DNA of 64,000 bases from Methanomassiliicoccaceae archaeon UBA421 (GTDB lineage Archaea > Thermoplasmatota > Thermoplasmata > Methanomassiliicoccales > Methanomethylophilaceae), in NCBI GenBank assembly GCA_002498365.1, contig DAHB01000005.1, forward strand, positions 355,290 through 419,289, given 5' to 3'. The notes beneath the pieces are model-generated. The model made no database searches. It worked only from the letters and a program-made list of their open reading frames with translations, and was not told the origin of the DNA. A program made the translations under genes and the position numbers. Position 1 is the first letter of the stretch; each line of letters starts with the position of its first letter. This document shows, piece by piece, positions 9,963-19,861 of the stretch.

Positions 9963-9974
9963 CCTATAAATAGG
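9963..9974 (+). promoter_or_regulatory. TATA box for the AglB-like gene
   Basis: cctataaatagg is a near-ideal archaeal TATA element 45-56 bases before the ATG at 10019. A Shine-Dalgarno-like aaggacggag follows, implying a leader of roughly 20-30 nt. Confidence 0.55.
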
Positions 9975-10018
9975 CAATCAAACATCAATCGCCACCTTAA
10001 AGGACGGAGACCCTTATA

Positions 10019-13000
10019 ATGCGTAAATTCGGAAAGGAAAAATCTTCCCAGGAAGCTGAGAAGAGGGCCCTGGCCGCCAAAGAAGGCGGCGAAGGATCTT
10101 GGATAAAAAGACACTGGCTCCTGCTGACGCTTCTTTTGACAGTCGCGCTGGCCGTCGCTGTCAGGACGGTGTTCTCGTTCGGTATATCCGCGGGAAGCAA
10201 CTTCGCCCTGTCCGGCGCGGGGTCATCTGAACACCAGCACACGATCGAGAGCATCCTTACGGGAGCATTCGGGCTTTCCGACCCATCGCTTAACTACCCG
10301 TACGGCGGAACCTCGGTCCAGCCTCCGCTGGTCGACTTCTTGTTGGCGTTCTTCGCCGAGATAGCCGTGCTGCTAGGAGCATCCGTCCCGACCGCAGCAG
10401 CAGGTGCACTCGCCTTCTCCGGTCCAGTGGCCGCAGGGATAGCCTGCATCTTGGTCTACATGCTGGGGAAGGAGATGTTCGACAGGACCGTCGGCCTGGT
10501 GTCGGCGCTTCTGTTCGCTACGCTGCCTCTGCCGATCGTCATGTCCGTGTTCTCGAACGGCAACGAGCTGAGCATCGTCCTGCTGTTCTTCGTGGCCGCG
10601 GCCCTGTTGATTTTCAAGGCCATGAATGCTCTCGACGGCCGCACCGACGGCATGAAGGGCGCATTCACCAGGGATGTGCTGAAATACACCGTGCCCGCAG
10701 GGCTTCTGATCGCCGCCGTGGCATTATCGTGGAACGGGTTCCGCATGGCCTTCGTCATGTTGGTGTTCCTGATGGTCGCCCAGGCCGTCTTCGCCCGCAT
10801 CAGGGGCCGTGATTTCGGCGCCGTATTCGCATCCTATCTTACGATCATCGCCATAGGACTTGCGGTGTCCGTGCCCTATTACGTGGCCGCTGGGCTGTTC
10901 TTTGCGGTTTTCACCGGGCCGGTAATGGTCGTGGCGATCTCCGCGGTCTGCGTCGGGATACTCTACATGATGAGGTCGAGGCCTAAACTGCAGTCCTTCC
11001 TGGTGCCGATCATAGTCGCGGCCGCCGCATTGGCGGCACTCTACCTGGCGGCCCCGCGCCTGTTCGAAGACGCGGTCTCCGGCAACCAGATATATGAGAC
11101 CTCGCTCATCGCGGCGATCCTGCTGCCCCAGCACGTCTCGATATCATACATGGCCACGTTCTACGGCTGGGCTACCGTCTGGATGCCTTTCGTTATCTTC
11201 ACGTACATGCTCTACAGGTTTGGCAAGAAGGGCCGCTCCGAGGCCTACCTGATGTCGATGCTCTGGATCATCGGAGTTTTCGTGCTCAGCTGGCTCTCCT
11301 TCGAGAGCGCCATAATGGCGGGCGCGATGTATTCGATAGCCGCCTCGGTCGTCATAGTCAAGCTCATCCGTGCGGTGGACATGAGGACCTACCTGTCAAC
11401 CATAAGGGGAGGGGGCTTCAAGGCGAGCCTCAAAAAGCTCCTGAAGCCGGAGCCCTTCATATCGCTCGTCTGCGTCCTCCTGCTGGTCGTGGCGCCCAAC
11501 GCCCTGCTGGCCGCCGACGCCAGCACCTCCACCAACCAGGAGGAGGGCCTTTCCGCAGACTATCTAGGCGGGATGGGATACTCCATCAACACCGAGGAAA
11601 GCAACCCGATGAACATGATCTGGGACACCTACTCCGGCATATCCAAGGACGGCGCCCTGGTTACATGGTTCCTCGATTCCTCCTCGGCTGCGGACAGGGG
11701 AGGGTTCGTATCCGTCACAAGCGATTCCGGCCAAGGCGCCTCGGCGGCATCCAACATAATACTGGCGAACGGTTCCGAAGGAGCCTATGCCGCGATGGCG
11801 CTGCGCCTGATAATCGCTGACGGGACCGAAAGGTATTCGGATCAGATCAACGCGGCGGGCCTCAGCGACCTGGCCTCGATCATAAACGACCCGGCGGCGT
11901 GCAGGGACACGGTCCTCAAAAATCCGGACCTATATCCCGGCGTTTCGGGATCGCTCAGCGAAGAGAACGCCGTCTACATGCGTGCATCCCTGTATATCGC
12001 GGAGACCCTGACGGAGACCGAGGTCATCGCATTTTACAACGGCATTTGCAGCGAGCGCGGTGACGGTGGGATCGCCTACGTGGCACTTAACGCGGGAATG
12101 ATACCCCTCTACTACGGCGACGGCTCTTCGATCTCCACCCTGGCCTACCTTAATGACTACTCCTCGGACACCTACGGGGCCGCGACCAAGTACTTCTCAT
12201 ACGGATACAGCGGCGTCACCTACACGGACGCGATGTACGAGTCCTTCCTCTGGAAAGCACTCTTCGGCGTGACCGGCGAGTCGGCCGGCGTGACGCAGAG
12301 CATAGCTTACGAGCTGGTGTACAGCGACGGTACCGTAACGGCGCAGCCCGGACTCGGGCTCAGCGGTTTCGAGGTCGAATACTGGCAGGTCAAATACAAT
12401 CCCGACGGCGACGCGAGCCTGACCGACGGCGGATGGGTTTACATGGACGGATACGAGGCCATCGAGCTTCAGAAGACCAACGGCGGTCTAATCAACTACT
12501 TCTCCAGCATCGTCCTCCTGAAGGTGTCCGACCCGGCCGACGAGACCGCGGTTACCGGACAGATAACCTACAACGGCGGAACGCCGCTGCCCGGCGCAAA
12601 GGTCGCCGTGTTCGAGGAGGACGAGAACGGGACATTCGTCCAGCGCTCCACATCCTTCACGGACTCCGACGGCAACTACTCGATCATGGTCCCCGTCTCG
12701 GGCAACTACGAGATCAGAGTATACACCGGTACGGACCTGACGGTCGGCGGAACGTTCATAGGAACCGTCGCAGACCCTTCGGTGGCCACGGACATAACGG
12801 GATCCACTATCTCGGGAACCGTTACCGGCGTAAAGTCCCAGGTCAGCGTAACGGCTGTGGGACAATACTCGGGTAAAACAGTTACGGTGGCCTCCGACGC
12901 CTCCGGAAATTACACATTCACAGACATGCCGTCGGATAAATACACGATAACCGCGAACCTCGGAACCTACACCCTGGGCACGAAGTCCGTAACCATATAT

Positions 13001-15586
13001 CCGGGAGCAAACGACGGAGTGGACGTAGAGCCAGAAGGAAAGATATCTGTGACCGTAACGGACCAGTACGGCGCCCCGCAGACGGGCGTCCTGGTCGTGG
13101 CCCAGAGCCTGCTCGACGGAACGCTTTACGAGGCGGCCGCTGTAACGGACGAATACGGAAAGGCCGAGATTTCGGTCGTGCGCTCGATAACGGGGGTCGA
13201 CTACTCGGGACAGTATGTCGTGTACGCCAAGGACATGGTCGGCACGTCTTACAGCGCCAAGGTGAGCTCGACCTCCACGGTCAGCGCCAAGATCGTCGTC
13301 TACGGAGCCGTGACAGACACCGGAATGACCGGAATAATCACGGTGACCGCGCCCGGCTACTCGTCTGTCAACGCATCCGCCGGGAAAGCAAACCTCCCGG
13401 ACACAGGCAATGCGGTCTTCACCCTCTTCGACGGCAGCAGCGTGAAGACCTATGACGCGGGAGTCTACGCGGACATAGGCTCCGCCGTCAGCTTCACCGC
13501 GAAGCTGTTATCCTCTTCCGGCGATGAGATCCCCGGAACGGTCACGTTCTTCGGTTCCAACGGCGTGACGATGGGTTACGCCGCGGACGAGGACGGCAAC
13601 ATCAGCGGAATGCTCCCGGCAGGCGACTATACCATGTACGCGGTCGGCACCGACGGTTCCTGTCTCATCAAAGCCGTCACCGTCACCGACGGAGCAGACC
13701 TGGGCGAGATAAGGACCCAGGACGCCAGGAAGCTGACCGTCACACTGACTTTCAGCTCCGGAACCGACGGCCAGAAAGGCGTGGCATTCAGAGAGGTCCA
13801 GGTAACGTTGGGAGACGGCCAGGTGATCTACGGGACGACGAATTCCGAAGGCAAGGCAACGATGTACATACCCGACGGAGTTACGGCGGACGTCCTGATA
13901 GAGGGATTCGACGACGCGGCGATGACATGTTCGGACCTTACGAAGTCGATCTCCGCAAGCACCGAGAGCGCCACGGCCTCCTTCAACATCGGTACCGTCA
14001 CGGGCAGCACCGTGAAGACCCAGAGCATAACCGTTACAGAGGACACATGGCTGCTTTCTTCCGCTTCCTCGGAGACGGCCGATTACGAGATCGCCGCGGG
14101 AGCATCTGCCGATGTGGAACCGGGCACGTACTACTGCATAGAGGAGAATGCGGGCGTCTACACCTACAGTAAGGTCAGCATATATGCCGGCCACACGGAG
14201 ATGTACACGGTCGCGGACACGGAAGTAACGTCTATGTCGAAGGTCGAGGTATCCGCTCTGACAGGGGCCACCGTCACCGTGACGGAGGACCCGGACAACG
14301 AAGACGCCGAATACTACAAGGTGAACCTGGACTCGGGATACTATCTGCTGGAATCCGGCAAGAAGTACCTGTTCAAGGCGGAGACCGATACTCAGGTGGC
14401 GTACGCCTACTATGATGGGACCACCCTTGACACATCCTCGTGGGCCCTCTCGGACTCGGTGACCCTCAAGGGATACGTGGGAGTGTCCGGAAGCGGCACC
14501 GCGACCATCACATACTCGTCTACGAAGACGATATTCACGACCGTCTCGGACGGGACCTATGAGATCGAGGTCCCCGCAGACATCGGAGCGGTAACAATCG
14601 CCTTCGACGTGACCATGACCATAGGCTCCAGCGACTACAGCTACTCGGGTACGGCAAGCGCGACCATCGACCCGTCCGGGACGAACACCGTCAACGCCGA
14701 ACTGGTGGGAGACGGGCTCGTCGTGGCGGACCCCGACGCGGAGCTCACGATATCCGTGAACGCAGGCACCATCACGGCGGACGCGGACGGCAGTTTCTCC
14801 TTCACCATCAACGTGACGCCCTCGGCCGATTCCACGGGCAGCAAGACCTATGCTGTCGTGTCTTCGGGCCCGTGGCAGCTCGACAGGTCGTACACCGTCA
14901 CCGTGGACGGCTCGACGGCGACGACGGTCACGGTCTCGGGGTGGCTCGACCCGCTCAGGGTGGGCGACGGCAATCCGGAGATGAAGGTATCGCTTGCAGA
15001 CCTTGAGGGGACCACGCAGGCAACGTGCCAGATCCCCAGCGGATATGTGGTCGACATACCCTCGTCCGACAATGTGACCATAATGGTGGCCACCGAGGAG
15101 GGTGCCAGCCCCGACGCGGTCAACGATTACGAGTACATGTACGCGGTGACGTTAAGGAACGAAGCCAACTATCTCATGTACGCGACGCTTACGGTCACAG
15201 GCGTCCCCGCCGGGTGGCTGTACACGGTTTCGGACAGCGACGGAAAGCTGATAGATCCGACGGCCGAGTTCCCCTTGGCGGGATATGCCGACACGACGAT
15301 CTACGTGAAGCTGATCAGCGCCGACGGCTCGTCCACCGAGGTACCCGGTATCCACATAGACGTGGAAGTTTCCCACGGCTTGTCGACCGTTGCCACGGAA
15401 TCGTTCGATCTGACGAAGCAGGACGCGGTCCTCGGTTCGTCCGTGTCCGCATCCGGCGACAACGTGTATCAGACCGGAAGCACGGTCCAGAATGCGTTCT
15501 GGGTCCTGCTCGTGTTGAGCGTGATCCTGATCGTAATGATAATCTGGCTAGGATCCAAGAGGGGGGTGTTCAGACGCAGAAAGTAA
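10019..15586 (+). CDS. STT3/AglB-like membrane protein with large repeat-rich outer region
   Basis: A 1,855-aa surface protein. Residues about 28-505 form a multi-pass membrane region (around a dozen hydrophobic segments). They are followed by a globular stretch (about 520-830) whose layout resembles the soluble domain of archaeal oligosaccharyltransferase AglB/STT3, such as IWDTYSGISKDGALVTWFLD. The catalytic WWDYG motif is not recognisable (TWFLDSS in its place), and the first-loop acidic motif is also weak (SSEHQHT). From about residue 841 to 1740 come repeated beta-sandwich modules of the carboxypeptidase-regulatory/Cna-B type (VTGQITYNGGTPLPGAKVAV is the first), then a C-terminal TM helix and a basic RRRK tail. 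It may be a diverged glycosyltransferase or an S-layer/adhesin protein that recruited the fold; family membership is inferred. Confidence 0.7.
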   Translation: MRKFGKEKSSQEAEKRALAAKEGGEGSWIKRHWLLLTLLLTVALAVAVRTVFSFGISAGSNFALSGAGSSEHQHTIESILTGAFGLSDPSLNYPYGGTSVQPPLVDFLLAFFAEIAVLLGASVPTAAAGALAFSGPVAAGIACILVYMLGKEMFDRTVGLVSALLFATLPLPIVMSVFSNGNELSIVLLFFVAAALLIFKAMNALDGRTDGMKGAFTRDVLKYTVPAGLLIAAVALSWNGFRMAFVMLVFLMVAQAVFARIRGRDFGAVFASYLTIIAIGLAVSVPYYVAAGLFFAVFTGPVMVVAISAVCVGILYMMRSRPKLQSFLVPIIVAAAALAALYLAAPRLFEDAVSGNQIYETSLIAAILLPQHVSISYMATFYGWATVWMPFVIFTYMLYRFGKKGRSEAYLMSMLWIIGVFVLSWLSFESAIMAGAMYSIAASVVIVKLIRAVDMRTYLSTIRGGGFKASLKKLLKPEPFISLVCVLLLVVAPNALLAADASTSTNQEEGLSADYLGGMGYSINTEESNPMNMIWDTYSGISKDGALVTWFLDSSSAADRGGFVSVTSDSGQGASAASNIILANGSEGAYAAMALRLIIADGTERYSDQINAAGLSDLASIINDPAACRDTVLKNPDLYPGVSGSLSEENAVYMRASLYIAETLTETEVIAFYNGICSERGDGGIAYVALNAGMIPLYYGDGSSISTLAYLNDYSSDTYGAATKYFSYGYSGVTYTDAMYESFLWKALFGVTGESAGVTQSIAYELVYSDGTVTAQPGLGLSGFEVEYWQVKYNPDGDASLTDGGWVYMDGYEAIELQKTNGGLINYFSSIVLLKVSDPADETAVTGQITYNGGTPLPGAKVAVFEEDENGTFVQRSTSFTDSDGNYSIMVPVSGNYEIRVYTGTDLTVGGTFIGTVADPSVATDITGSTISGTVTGVKSQVSVTAVGQYSGKTVTVASDASGNYTFTDMPSDKYTITANLGTYTLGTKSVTIYPGANDGVDVEPEGKISVTVTDQYGAPQTGVLVVAQSLLDGTLYEAAAVTDEYGKAEISVVRSITGVDYSGQYVVYAKDMVGTSYSAKVSSTSTVSAKIVVYGAVTDTGMTGIITVTAPGYSSVNASAGKANLPDTGNAVFTLFDGSSVKTYDAGVYADIGSAVSFTAKLLSSSGDEIPGTVTFFGSNGVTMGYAADEDGNISGMLPAGDYTMYAVGTDGSCLIKAVTVTDGADLGEIRTQDARKLTVTLTFSSGTDGQKGVAFREVQVTLGDGQVIYGTTNSEGKATMYIPDGVTADVLIEGFDDAAMTCSDLTKSISASTESATASFNIGTVTGSTVKTQSITVTEDTWLLSSASSETADYEIAAGASADVEPGTYYCIEENAGVYTYSKVSIYAGHTEMYTVADTEVTSMSKVEVSALTGATVTVTEDPDNEDAEYYKVNLDSGYYLLESGKKYLFKAETDTQVAYAYYDGTTLDTSSWALSDSVTLKGYVGVSGSGTATITYSSTKTIFTTVSDGTYEIEVPADIGAVTIAFDVTMTIGSSDYSYSGTASATIDPSGTNTVNAELVGDGLVVADPDAELTISVNAGTITADADGSFSFTINVTPSADSTGSKTYAVVSSGPWQLDRSYTVTVDGSTATTVTVSGWLDPLRVGDGNPEMKVSLADLEGTTQATCQIPSGYVVDIPSSDNVTIMVATEEGASPDAVNDYEYMYAVTLRNEANYLMYATLTVTGVPAGWLYTVSDSDGKLIDPTAEFPLAGYADTTIYVKLISADGSSTEVPGIHIDVEVSHGLSTVATESFDLTKQDAVLGSSVSASGDNVYQTGSTVQNAFWVLLVLSVILIVMIIWLGSKRGVFRRRK

Positions 15587-15615
15587 TCTCGATAATAGGG
15601 GCTGTATCGCTGCTG

Positions 15616-16377
15616 ATGGTTGCGGGCATATGCCTTGCTACTGTAGACGAGGCGGACGCGGAGTACTTCAACGTGACCCCGGCGGACGGCTACACGGTGA
15701 AGACCGGAGGCTCCGTCTCTTACGAGGCGCCCTTCTACTACGAAGGGAGCTACAGTTCGATGGCCGTGACCTTTACCGCATATCTCCTGAACTCGGACGG
15801 CGATAAGATGTCGGGCGCGGTATCCCCGTCCACAGGCACGTACACGTCCAACGGAACGAAGACTATCGCCGTGACGGCCCCGTCCTCGGCGGGCGCATAC
15901 AAGCTTGTGGTGGAATACAGCGGAACGGTCACCGTCGGCACCGAAGAGATCGATGTCAGCGGCTCCAGCTACGCATCCGTTAGGGTCGTGGTGCCGATAA
16001 CCCTTAAGGCCGAGATAACCAACAACGGGAACGTCGCACTGAGCTCCCTTACGGTCAGTTTCGTAGTAGACGGCAAGGCCGTTCCGGACAGCCAGACTAC
16101 GGTCACGGACATCGCCCCCGGAGAGACGGACACGGCGACCTTCGAGTGGGTGACGGACTCCCTGTCATCGGGCAAGCACACCTACACGGCGGTCAGCGAG
16201 ACATCGATGGTGAACATCACCGGGCTCGACCAGGAGAGCGTGTTCTACATCGGGCATGACGACTATCAGATCGCAACGGTGCTCGCGGCCCTGCTGTTCG
16301 TGATCCTGCTGATAGTCCTGATATTCGTGATCAGGAAACCTGTGAAGAACTACGGAAAGCCGAAGGGAAGGCGTTAA
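15616..16377 (+). CDS. membrane-anchored surface protein, start uncertain
   Basis: Extracellular protein with a C-terminal TM helix (ATVLAALLFVILLIVLIFVI) and basic tail, Thr/Ser-rich beta-domains, and a CARDB/NPCBM-like segment (ITLKAEITNNGNVALSSLTV, about 130 residues from the end). Before the first ATG (15616) the same frame encodes VISIIGAVSLLMVAGICLA, a clear signal-peptide helix beginning at 15583, yet no ATG, GTG or TTG precedes it in frame after the preceding gene's end. The coding start is therefore probably upstream of 15616 with a non-standard codon, or the frame is joined to the gene before it by a frameshift at a run of six G (15561-15566). I give the first ATG as the conservative start. 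Confidence 0.6.
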   Translation: MVAGICLATVDEADAEYFNVTPADGYTVKTGGSVSYEAPFYYEGSYSSMAVTFTAYLLNSDGDKMSGAVSPSTGTYTSNGTKTIAVTAPSSAGAYKLVVEYSGTVTVGTEEIDVSGSSYASVRVVVPITLKAEITNNGNVALSSLTVSFVVDGKAVPDSQTTVTDIAPGETDTATFEWVTDSLSSGKHTYTAVSETSMVNITGLDQESVFYIGHDDYQIATVLAALLFVILLIVLIFVIRKPVKNYGKPKGRR

Positions 16378-16401
16378 ATCACTTAGCGGAGGAAACTCCG
16401 C

Positions 16402-17007
16402 TCATTTTCGTTTTTCTGACATCACGACAGCTATGGCTATGTCGGAACGGGTGCGTTCCATCACGCCTCTGGCAATGTCCTGTTTCCTTCTCATAGGGGC
16501 CACCGCGTCCGGCACGTCGAACATTAGCAACCCGTCGGTGACCTCCTCCATCATCCTGTAGACGTTAATGGCCCGCTCTATGTCCCCGGACATCAGGCAC
16601 TTGAGCGCGACCCTTCTGAGCTCTCCCACCGAATCCGCAAGACCCAGCGCCCAGGACGGCTCTGTTATTCCGAGTGCCGTGTGAGTAGGAACGGTCCCTT
16701 TCTCGAGCATGCTGCCCAGGATGGCGGCCTCTGCGTATTCCGACATGGCATCTGCCGCAGGGCCTGAATAGAGGACGGAGGGCTCTTCCGCAAGGCCCGA
16801 GACCAACCTTCTGATCTCCTCTGCGATCTTGTCCGCGTCTTCGGAACAGTCTTCGCCCTCGTGTATGGAGTGGATTATCTTCTTGGACCTTCGGATTATG
16901 TCTCGGGACAATCGGATGGCGTATTCCCTGTGTTCCTCTGCACGGTTAAAGAACTCCGAAGCCGATTCAAGCCCCTCCGAAAGACCTTCCATGGGGCTGT
17001 ATGCCAT
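16402..17007 (-). CDS. translin family protein
   Basis: All-helical 201-aa protein resembling archaeal translin homologues, which bind single-stranded RNA/DNA as oligomers. The segment LGLADSVGELRRVALKCLMS followed by DIERAINVYRMMEEVTDGLL is the most family-like part; long helices with heptad-like Glu/Arg patterns fill the first 80 residues. It is separated by 9 bp from truA and points the same way, so it is probably the last gene of the hypB-purD-truA transcript. Its role in archaea is not established. Confidence 0.8.
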   Translation of the reverse strand: MAYSPMEGLSEGLESASEFFNRAEEHREYAIRLSRDIIRRSKKIIHSIHEGEDCSEDADKIAEEIRRLVSGLAEEPSVLYSGPAADAMSEYAEAAILGSMLEKGTVPTHTALGITEPSWALGLADSVGELRRVALKCLMSGDIERAINVYRMMEEVTDGLLMFDVPDAVAPMRRKQDIARGVMERTRSDIAIAVVMSEKRK

Positions 17008-17016
17008 TCGTTCGGT

Positions 17017-17793
17017 TTAAAGGGAGTTGAAGAATGACTCTTTAAGTCTGCTGCGGAAAAGCTCTTCCTTGACCCTTGTATCGAACATCGCCGCGTCCGG
17101 TACAGAGAAATCCAGGCCCTCGTAGACGACGTCCCTGAGGGTCAGAGCGTCCGCGCGTGCAACTCCGAAGCTTATATCGTCGCCGTTCAGGGCCCTCACA
17201 ACATCTTCCGTCTCGGCATCGCCTCTTCCGACCGATGCGATGGCCGACATCATGCGCCGGACCTGGTTCCAAAGGAAGAACCTGGCACTGCAGTCGAAAA
17301 CGAGGGCCCCGCCATCCTTCCAGACGTCCGCGGATTCGACACGGCCTATGGTGGGCTTGTTGTCGTATTTGCAGAAACGGACGAAATCGTGTTCGCCGAC
17401 AAAGACGGAGGCGCACCCGCGGGCGCGGTCCAGGTCTATGCCATCGGAAGGCATGACATAGCGGTACTTCCGTAAATTCGCATACCTGGGGTTGAAATCG
17501 TCGGGAACCGGGGCATAGGAACGGTAATACACTCCTCTGGACACCGCGTTGAGCGCCTTCAGCAAAACCTTGCAGTCCCTGAACTCCGTGCTGAAGACGG
17601 CTACGTTTCCTAGGGCGTTGACTCCGCGGTCGGTCCTGCTGGCAAGTTTCAGGTCCAGCTCTTCGGCGGAGGAGTCGCATATGGTCTCCAGGTTGGACGA
17701 TATCTCGCCCTCGACGGTCCGCAGCCCCGGCTGGGTCTGGGACCCGGAGAAGCCCTCTCCCATATATGCGACCTTAACGGCAAGACGCGTCAT
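17017..17793 (-). CDS. truA: tRNA pseudouridine synthase A
   Basis: Converts uridines of the tRNA anticodon arm (positions 38-40 in the family) to pseudouridine. The catalytic Asp lies in SRTDRGVNALGNV near residue 52, and a typical RFFLWNQVRRMMSAI helix is near residue 170. The length of 258 aa is usual. Its start overlaps the purD stop by 4 bp, so the two are translationally coupled. Confidence 0.95.
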   Translation of the reverse strand: MTRLAVKVAYMGEGFSGSQTQPGLRTVEGEISSNLETICDSSAEELDLKLASRTDRGVNALGNVAVFSTEFRDCKVLLKALNAVSRGVYYRSYAPVPDDFNPRYANLRKYRYVMPSDGIDLDRARGCASVFVGEHDFVRFCKYDNKPTIGRVESADVWKDGGALVFDCSARFFLWNQVRRMMSAIASVGRGDAETEDVVRALNGDDISFGVARADALTLRDVVYEGLDFSVPDAAMFDTRVKEELFRSRLKESFFNSL

Positions 17794-19112
17794 TTCCCGA
17801 GGATCTCTCTCATGTGGTCGACCCTGCGCTGGATGAGGTCCCGGGTGCCGATGTCATGTCTGACGAAGATGGCGTCGCTCTCTACGAACGACAGGGCGGT
17901 CTCGCAGTTCCAATCGGCCCCTTCGAGGGAGTAGTCTATACCGACTACACCCACCGCCCTTGACGTGCCGGTCACCAGGATCCCGTCCTTCATGTCGACG
18001 TTGGAGTAGAAAGCCTCGGCGCCGCTCCTTTTCACACCTTCCATGTCCACGGATATCCTGTGTCCCGCTTCGGGCTTCGTCCCGTATCCGCGGGGGACGA
18101 CATATTTGCACACAGTGGCCTTTTTGGCAAACCTAACCGCTCCCGAAAGCGTTCCTTTGGCCATGTCCCAGCAGATTTTTTCAAAGTTGTCCTCAAGGAT
18201 CGGCAGGACGTTCATGGCCTCAGGGTCTCCGAACCTGGCGTTTATCTCGATTATCTTCGGGCCGCTCTTCGTGAGCATGAACTGACCGTACATCACCCCG
18301 CGGTATGGACATCCCTCCTCAGACATCGCGGAGACTATCTGCTTCATTATATCCAAGGCCTTTCTGCGGTCTTCGACTCCCACGAAGGGGAGAAGGTGGT
18401 CCGCATCCGAGTACGAGCCCATGCCGCCGGTGTTCGGTCCCACGTCGCCTTCGTAGGCTCTCTTGTGGTCCTGAACCAACGGCATCGGGGCCACGGTCTT
18501 GCCGTCGCAGAATGCCATCTGCGTGAATTCTTCTCCTACGGCCTTCTCTTCGATGATGACCCCGGCCCCTCCGATATTATTCTCGAATATCTCGTTGACA
18601 TAGCCCATTATGTCCTTCATCGTGTGGATGTGCTCGCCTTGTACTTTGACGCCCTTGCCGCCGGTGAGCCCCACGGGCTTGACCACTATCTCATGGTCCA
18701 CTTTCTTGAGGTATGTCTCCGTGTCCGCGGGGTTGTCGAAAGCCGCGTACTCAAGGTTGCCGTCCACCTTGTGCTTGCGGACCAGCTCCCTCATGAACGA
18801 CTTGGAGGTCTCGATCCTGGCCGCCGCCCTCGTGGGCGAGGCGCAGGGCACACCCTCCTCCTCCAGCGCGTCGACGAGGCCCGCCTCCAGGGGCGCCTCC
18901 GGCCCCACGAACGCCAGTTCTATGATGTTCTCCTTCGCGAATCTGCAGATCTCCGCGATGTTCTTCTCGTCCGTAAGCAGGTACTTTTTGGCTTTTTCGA
19001 TTATGCCGGGATTAGAATTCTTCATAACGGCGTAAATGTCCGAACCTGCCCTGTGGAACGCGTCCACCGCGGCGCTCTCCCTGCCGCCGCCTCCTATCGT
19101 AAGCACTCTCAT
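17790..19112 (-). CDS. purD: phosphoribosylamine-glycine ligase
   Basis: ATP-grasp enzyme of purine synthesis joining glycine to phosphoribosylamine. Signature elements are GGGGRESA at the N terminus, VKPVGLTGGKGV (ATP binding, about residue 140), GPNTGGMGSYS (about residue 225) and IEINARFGDPEAM (metal site, about residue 290). The 440-aa length fits. It starts 9 bp after hypB, and truA overlaps its end, forming one transcript. Confidence 0.97.
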   Translation of the reverse strand: MRVLTIGGGGRESAAVDAFHRAGSDIYAVMKNSNPGIIEKAKKYLLTDEKNIAEICRFAKENIIELAFVGPEAPLEAGLVDALEEEGVPCASPTRAAARIETSKSFMRELVRKHKVDGNLEYAAFDNPADTETYLKKVDHEIVVKPVGLTGGKGVKVQGEHIHTMKDIMGYVNEIFENNIGGAGVIIEEKAVGEEFTQMAFCDGKTVAPMPLVQDHKRAYEGDVGPNTGGMGSYSDADHLLPFVGVEDRRKALDIMKQIVSAMSEEGCPYRGVMYGQFMLTKSGPKIIEINARFGDPEAMNVLPILEDNFEKICWDMAKGTLSGAVRFAKKATVCKYVVPRGYGTKPEAGHRISVDMEGVKRSGAEAFYSNVDMKDGILVTGTSRAVGVVGIDYSLEGADWNCETALSFVESDAIFVRHDIGTRDLIQRRVDHMREILGK

Positions 19113-19121
19113 CTCTGCACC

Positions 19122-19772
19122 TCAGAGCTTAAGGGCGGCGACGATCTCGTCCACTCCTTCGTCCTTCTTCGCGCTGCATGTGTACATGGACTTGAGGCCT
19201 CCGGTCAGCTTGCTGTAGTCCTCCATGATCACATCCGGGTCGACGTCCACGGCGTCGGCGATGTCCATCTTGTTCAGTATCGCCAGATCGGAGTGGAGGA
19301 AAATGCTGTGATGCTTCCTGACCATGTCGTCTCCTTCCGTAGTGGATATGACCACCGCCCTGTAGTCGGTGCCCAGAGGGAAATCTGCGGGACATACGAG
19401 GTTGCCCACGTTCTCGATGAAGAGAACGTCGTATCTGCCAAGGTCCATCGTTCCAAGGGCCTTCGCGACGAGGTTCGCGTCCAGATGGCACTCGGAGCCG
19501 GTGTTGCAGTTGACGGCATCCATGCCGGACTTCTTCATCCTGGCGAAATCGTCGTCACCGGTCACGTCGCCCGCGATGGCGCATACCTTCAGCCCTTTTG
19601 CCCTCAGCTTCTCGGCGAGCTTGATGATCAGGGTCGTCTTCCCCGAACCTATGGACCCCATGAAATCTACGGACCTGATCCCGTGCTCCTTCAGGAGACG
19701 GTAGTTCTTATGGGCCAATTTGGCGTTCTCCTTGAGAACGTCGTATTCCATGCCCACCTGTACGAAGTGCAT
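19122..19772 (-). CDS. hypB: hydrogenase nickel-incorporation GTPase HypB
   Basis: SIMIBI-class GTPase that delivers nickel to NiFe hydrogenase precursors. It has a P-loop GSIGSGKTT near residue 40, a metal-site segment CNTGSECHLDA (Cys and His ligands), ENVGNLVCPADF, and the guanine motif NKMD. The start was set at the ATG at 19772 because MHFVQVGMEYDV aligns with archaeal HypB N termini; the frame is open further upstream, and an ATG at 19751 has the better Shine-Dalgarno (aggtgg). No His-rich N-terminal nickel store is present. HypE is encoded 14 kb away, and hypA is not beside it. Confidence 0.93.
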   Translation of the reverse strand: MHFVQVGMEYDVLKENAKLAHKNYRLLKEHGIRSVDFMGSIGSGKTTLIIKLAEKLRAKGLKVCAIAGDVTGDDDFARMKKSGMDAVNCNTGSECHLDANLVAKALGTMDLGRYDVLFIENVGNLVCPADFPLGTDYRAVVISTTEGDDMVRKHHSIFLHSDLAILNKMDIADAVDVDPDVIMEDYSKLTGGLKSMYTCSAKKDEGVDEIVAALKL

Positions 19773-19789
19773 GGAGAGGTCAACACCGT

Positions 19790-19816
19790 GGCCCGTAATA
19801 ATGTTAACCACGGGCC
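19790..19816. repeat. inverted repeat in the hypB-gatD divergent promoter region
   Basis: Arms ggcccgt (19790-19796) and acgggcc (19810-19816) flank 13 AT-rich bases including ataatgttaac. It sits 18 bp upstream of the hypB start, where that gene's TATA box should be, so a regulator or transcript hairpin is possible. No matching known operator is recognised. Confidence 0.35.
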
Positions 19817-19861
19817 TCTCGCAAAAGTCATAAAGACGGAGCATGATGTGGGGCCGTTCAA

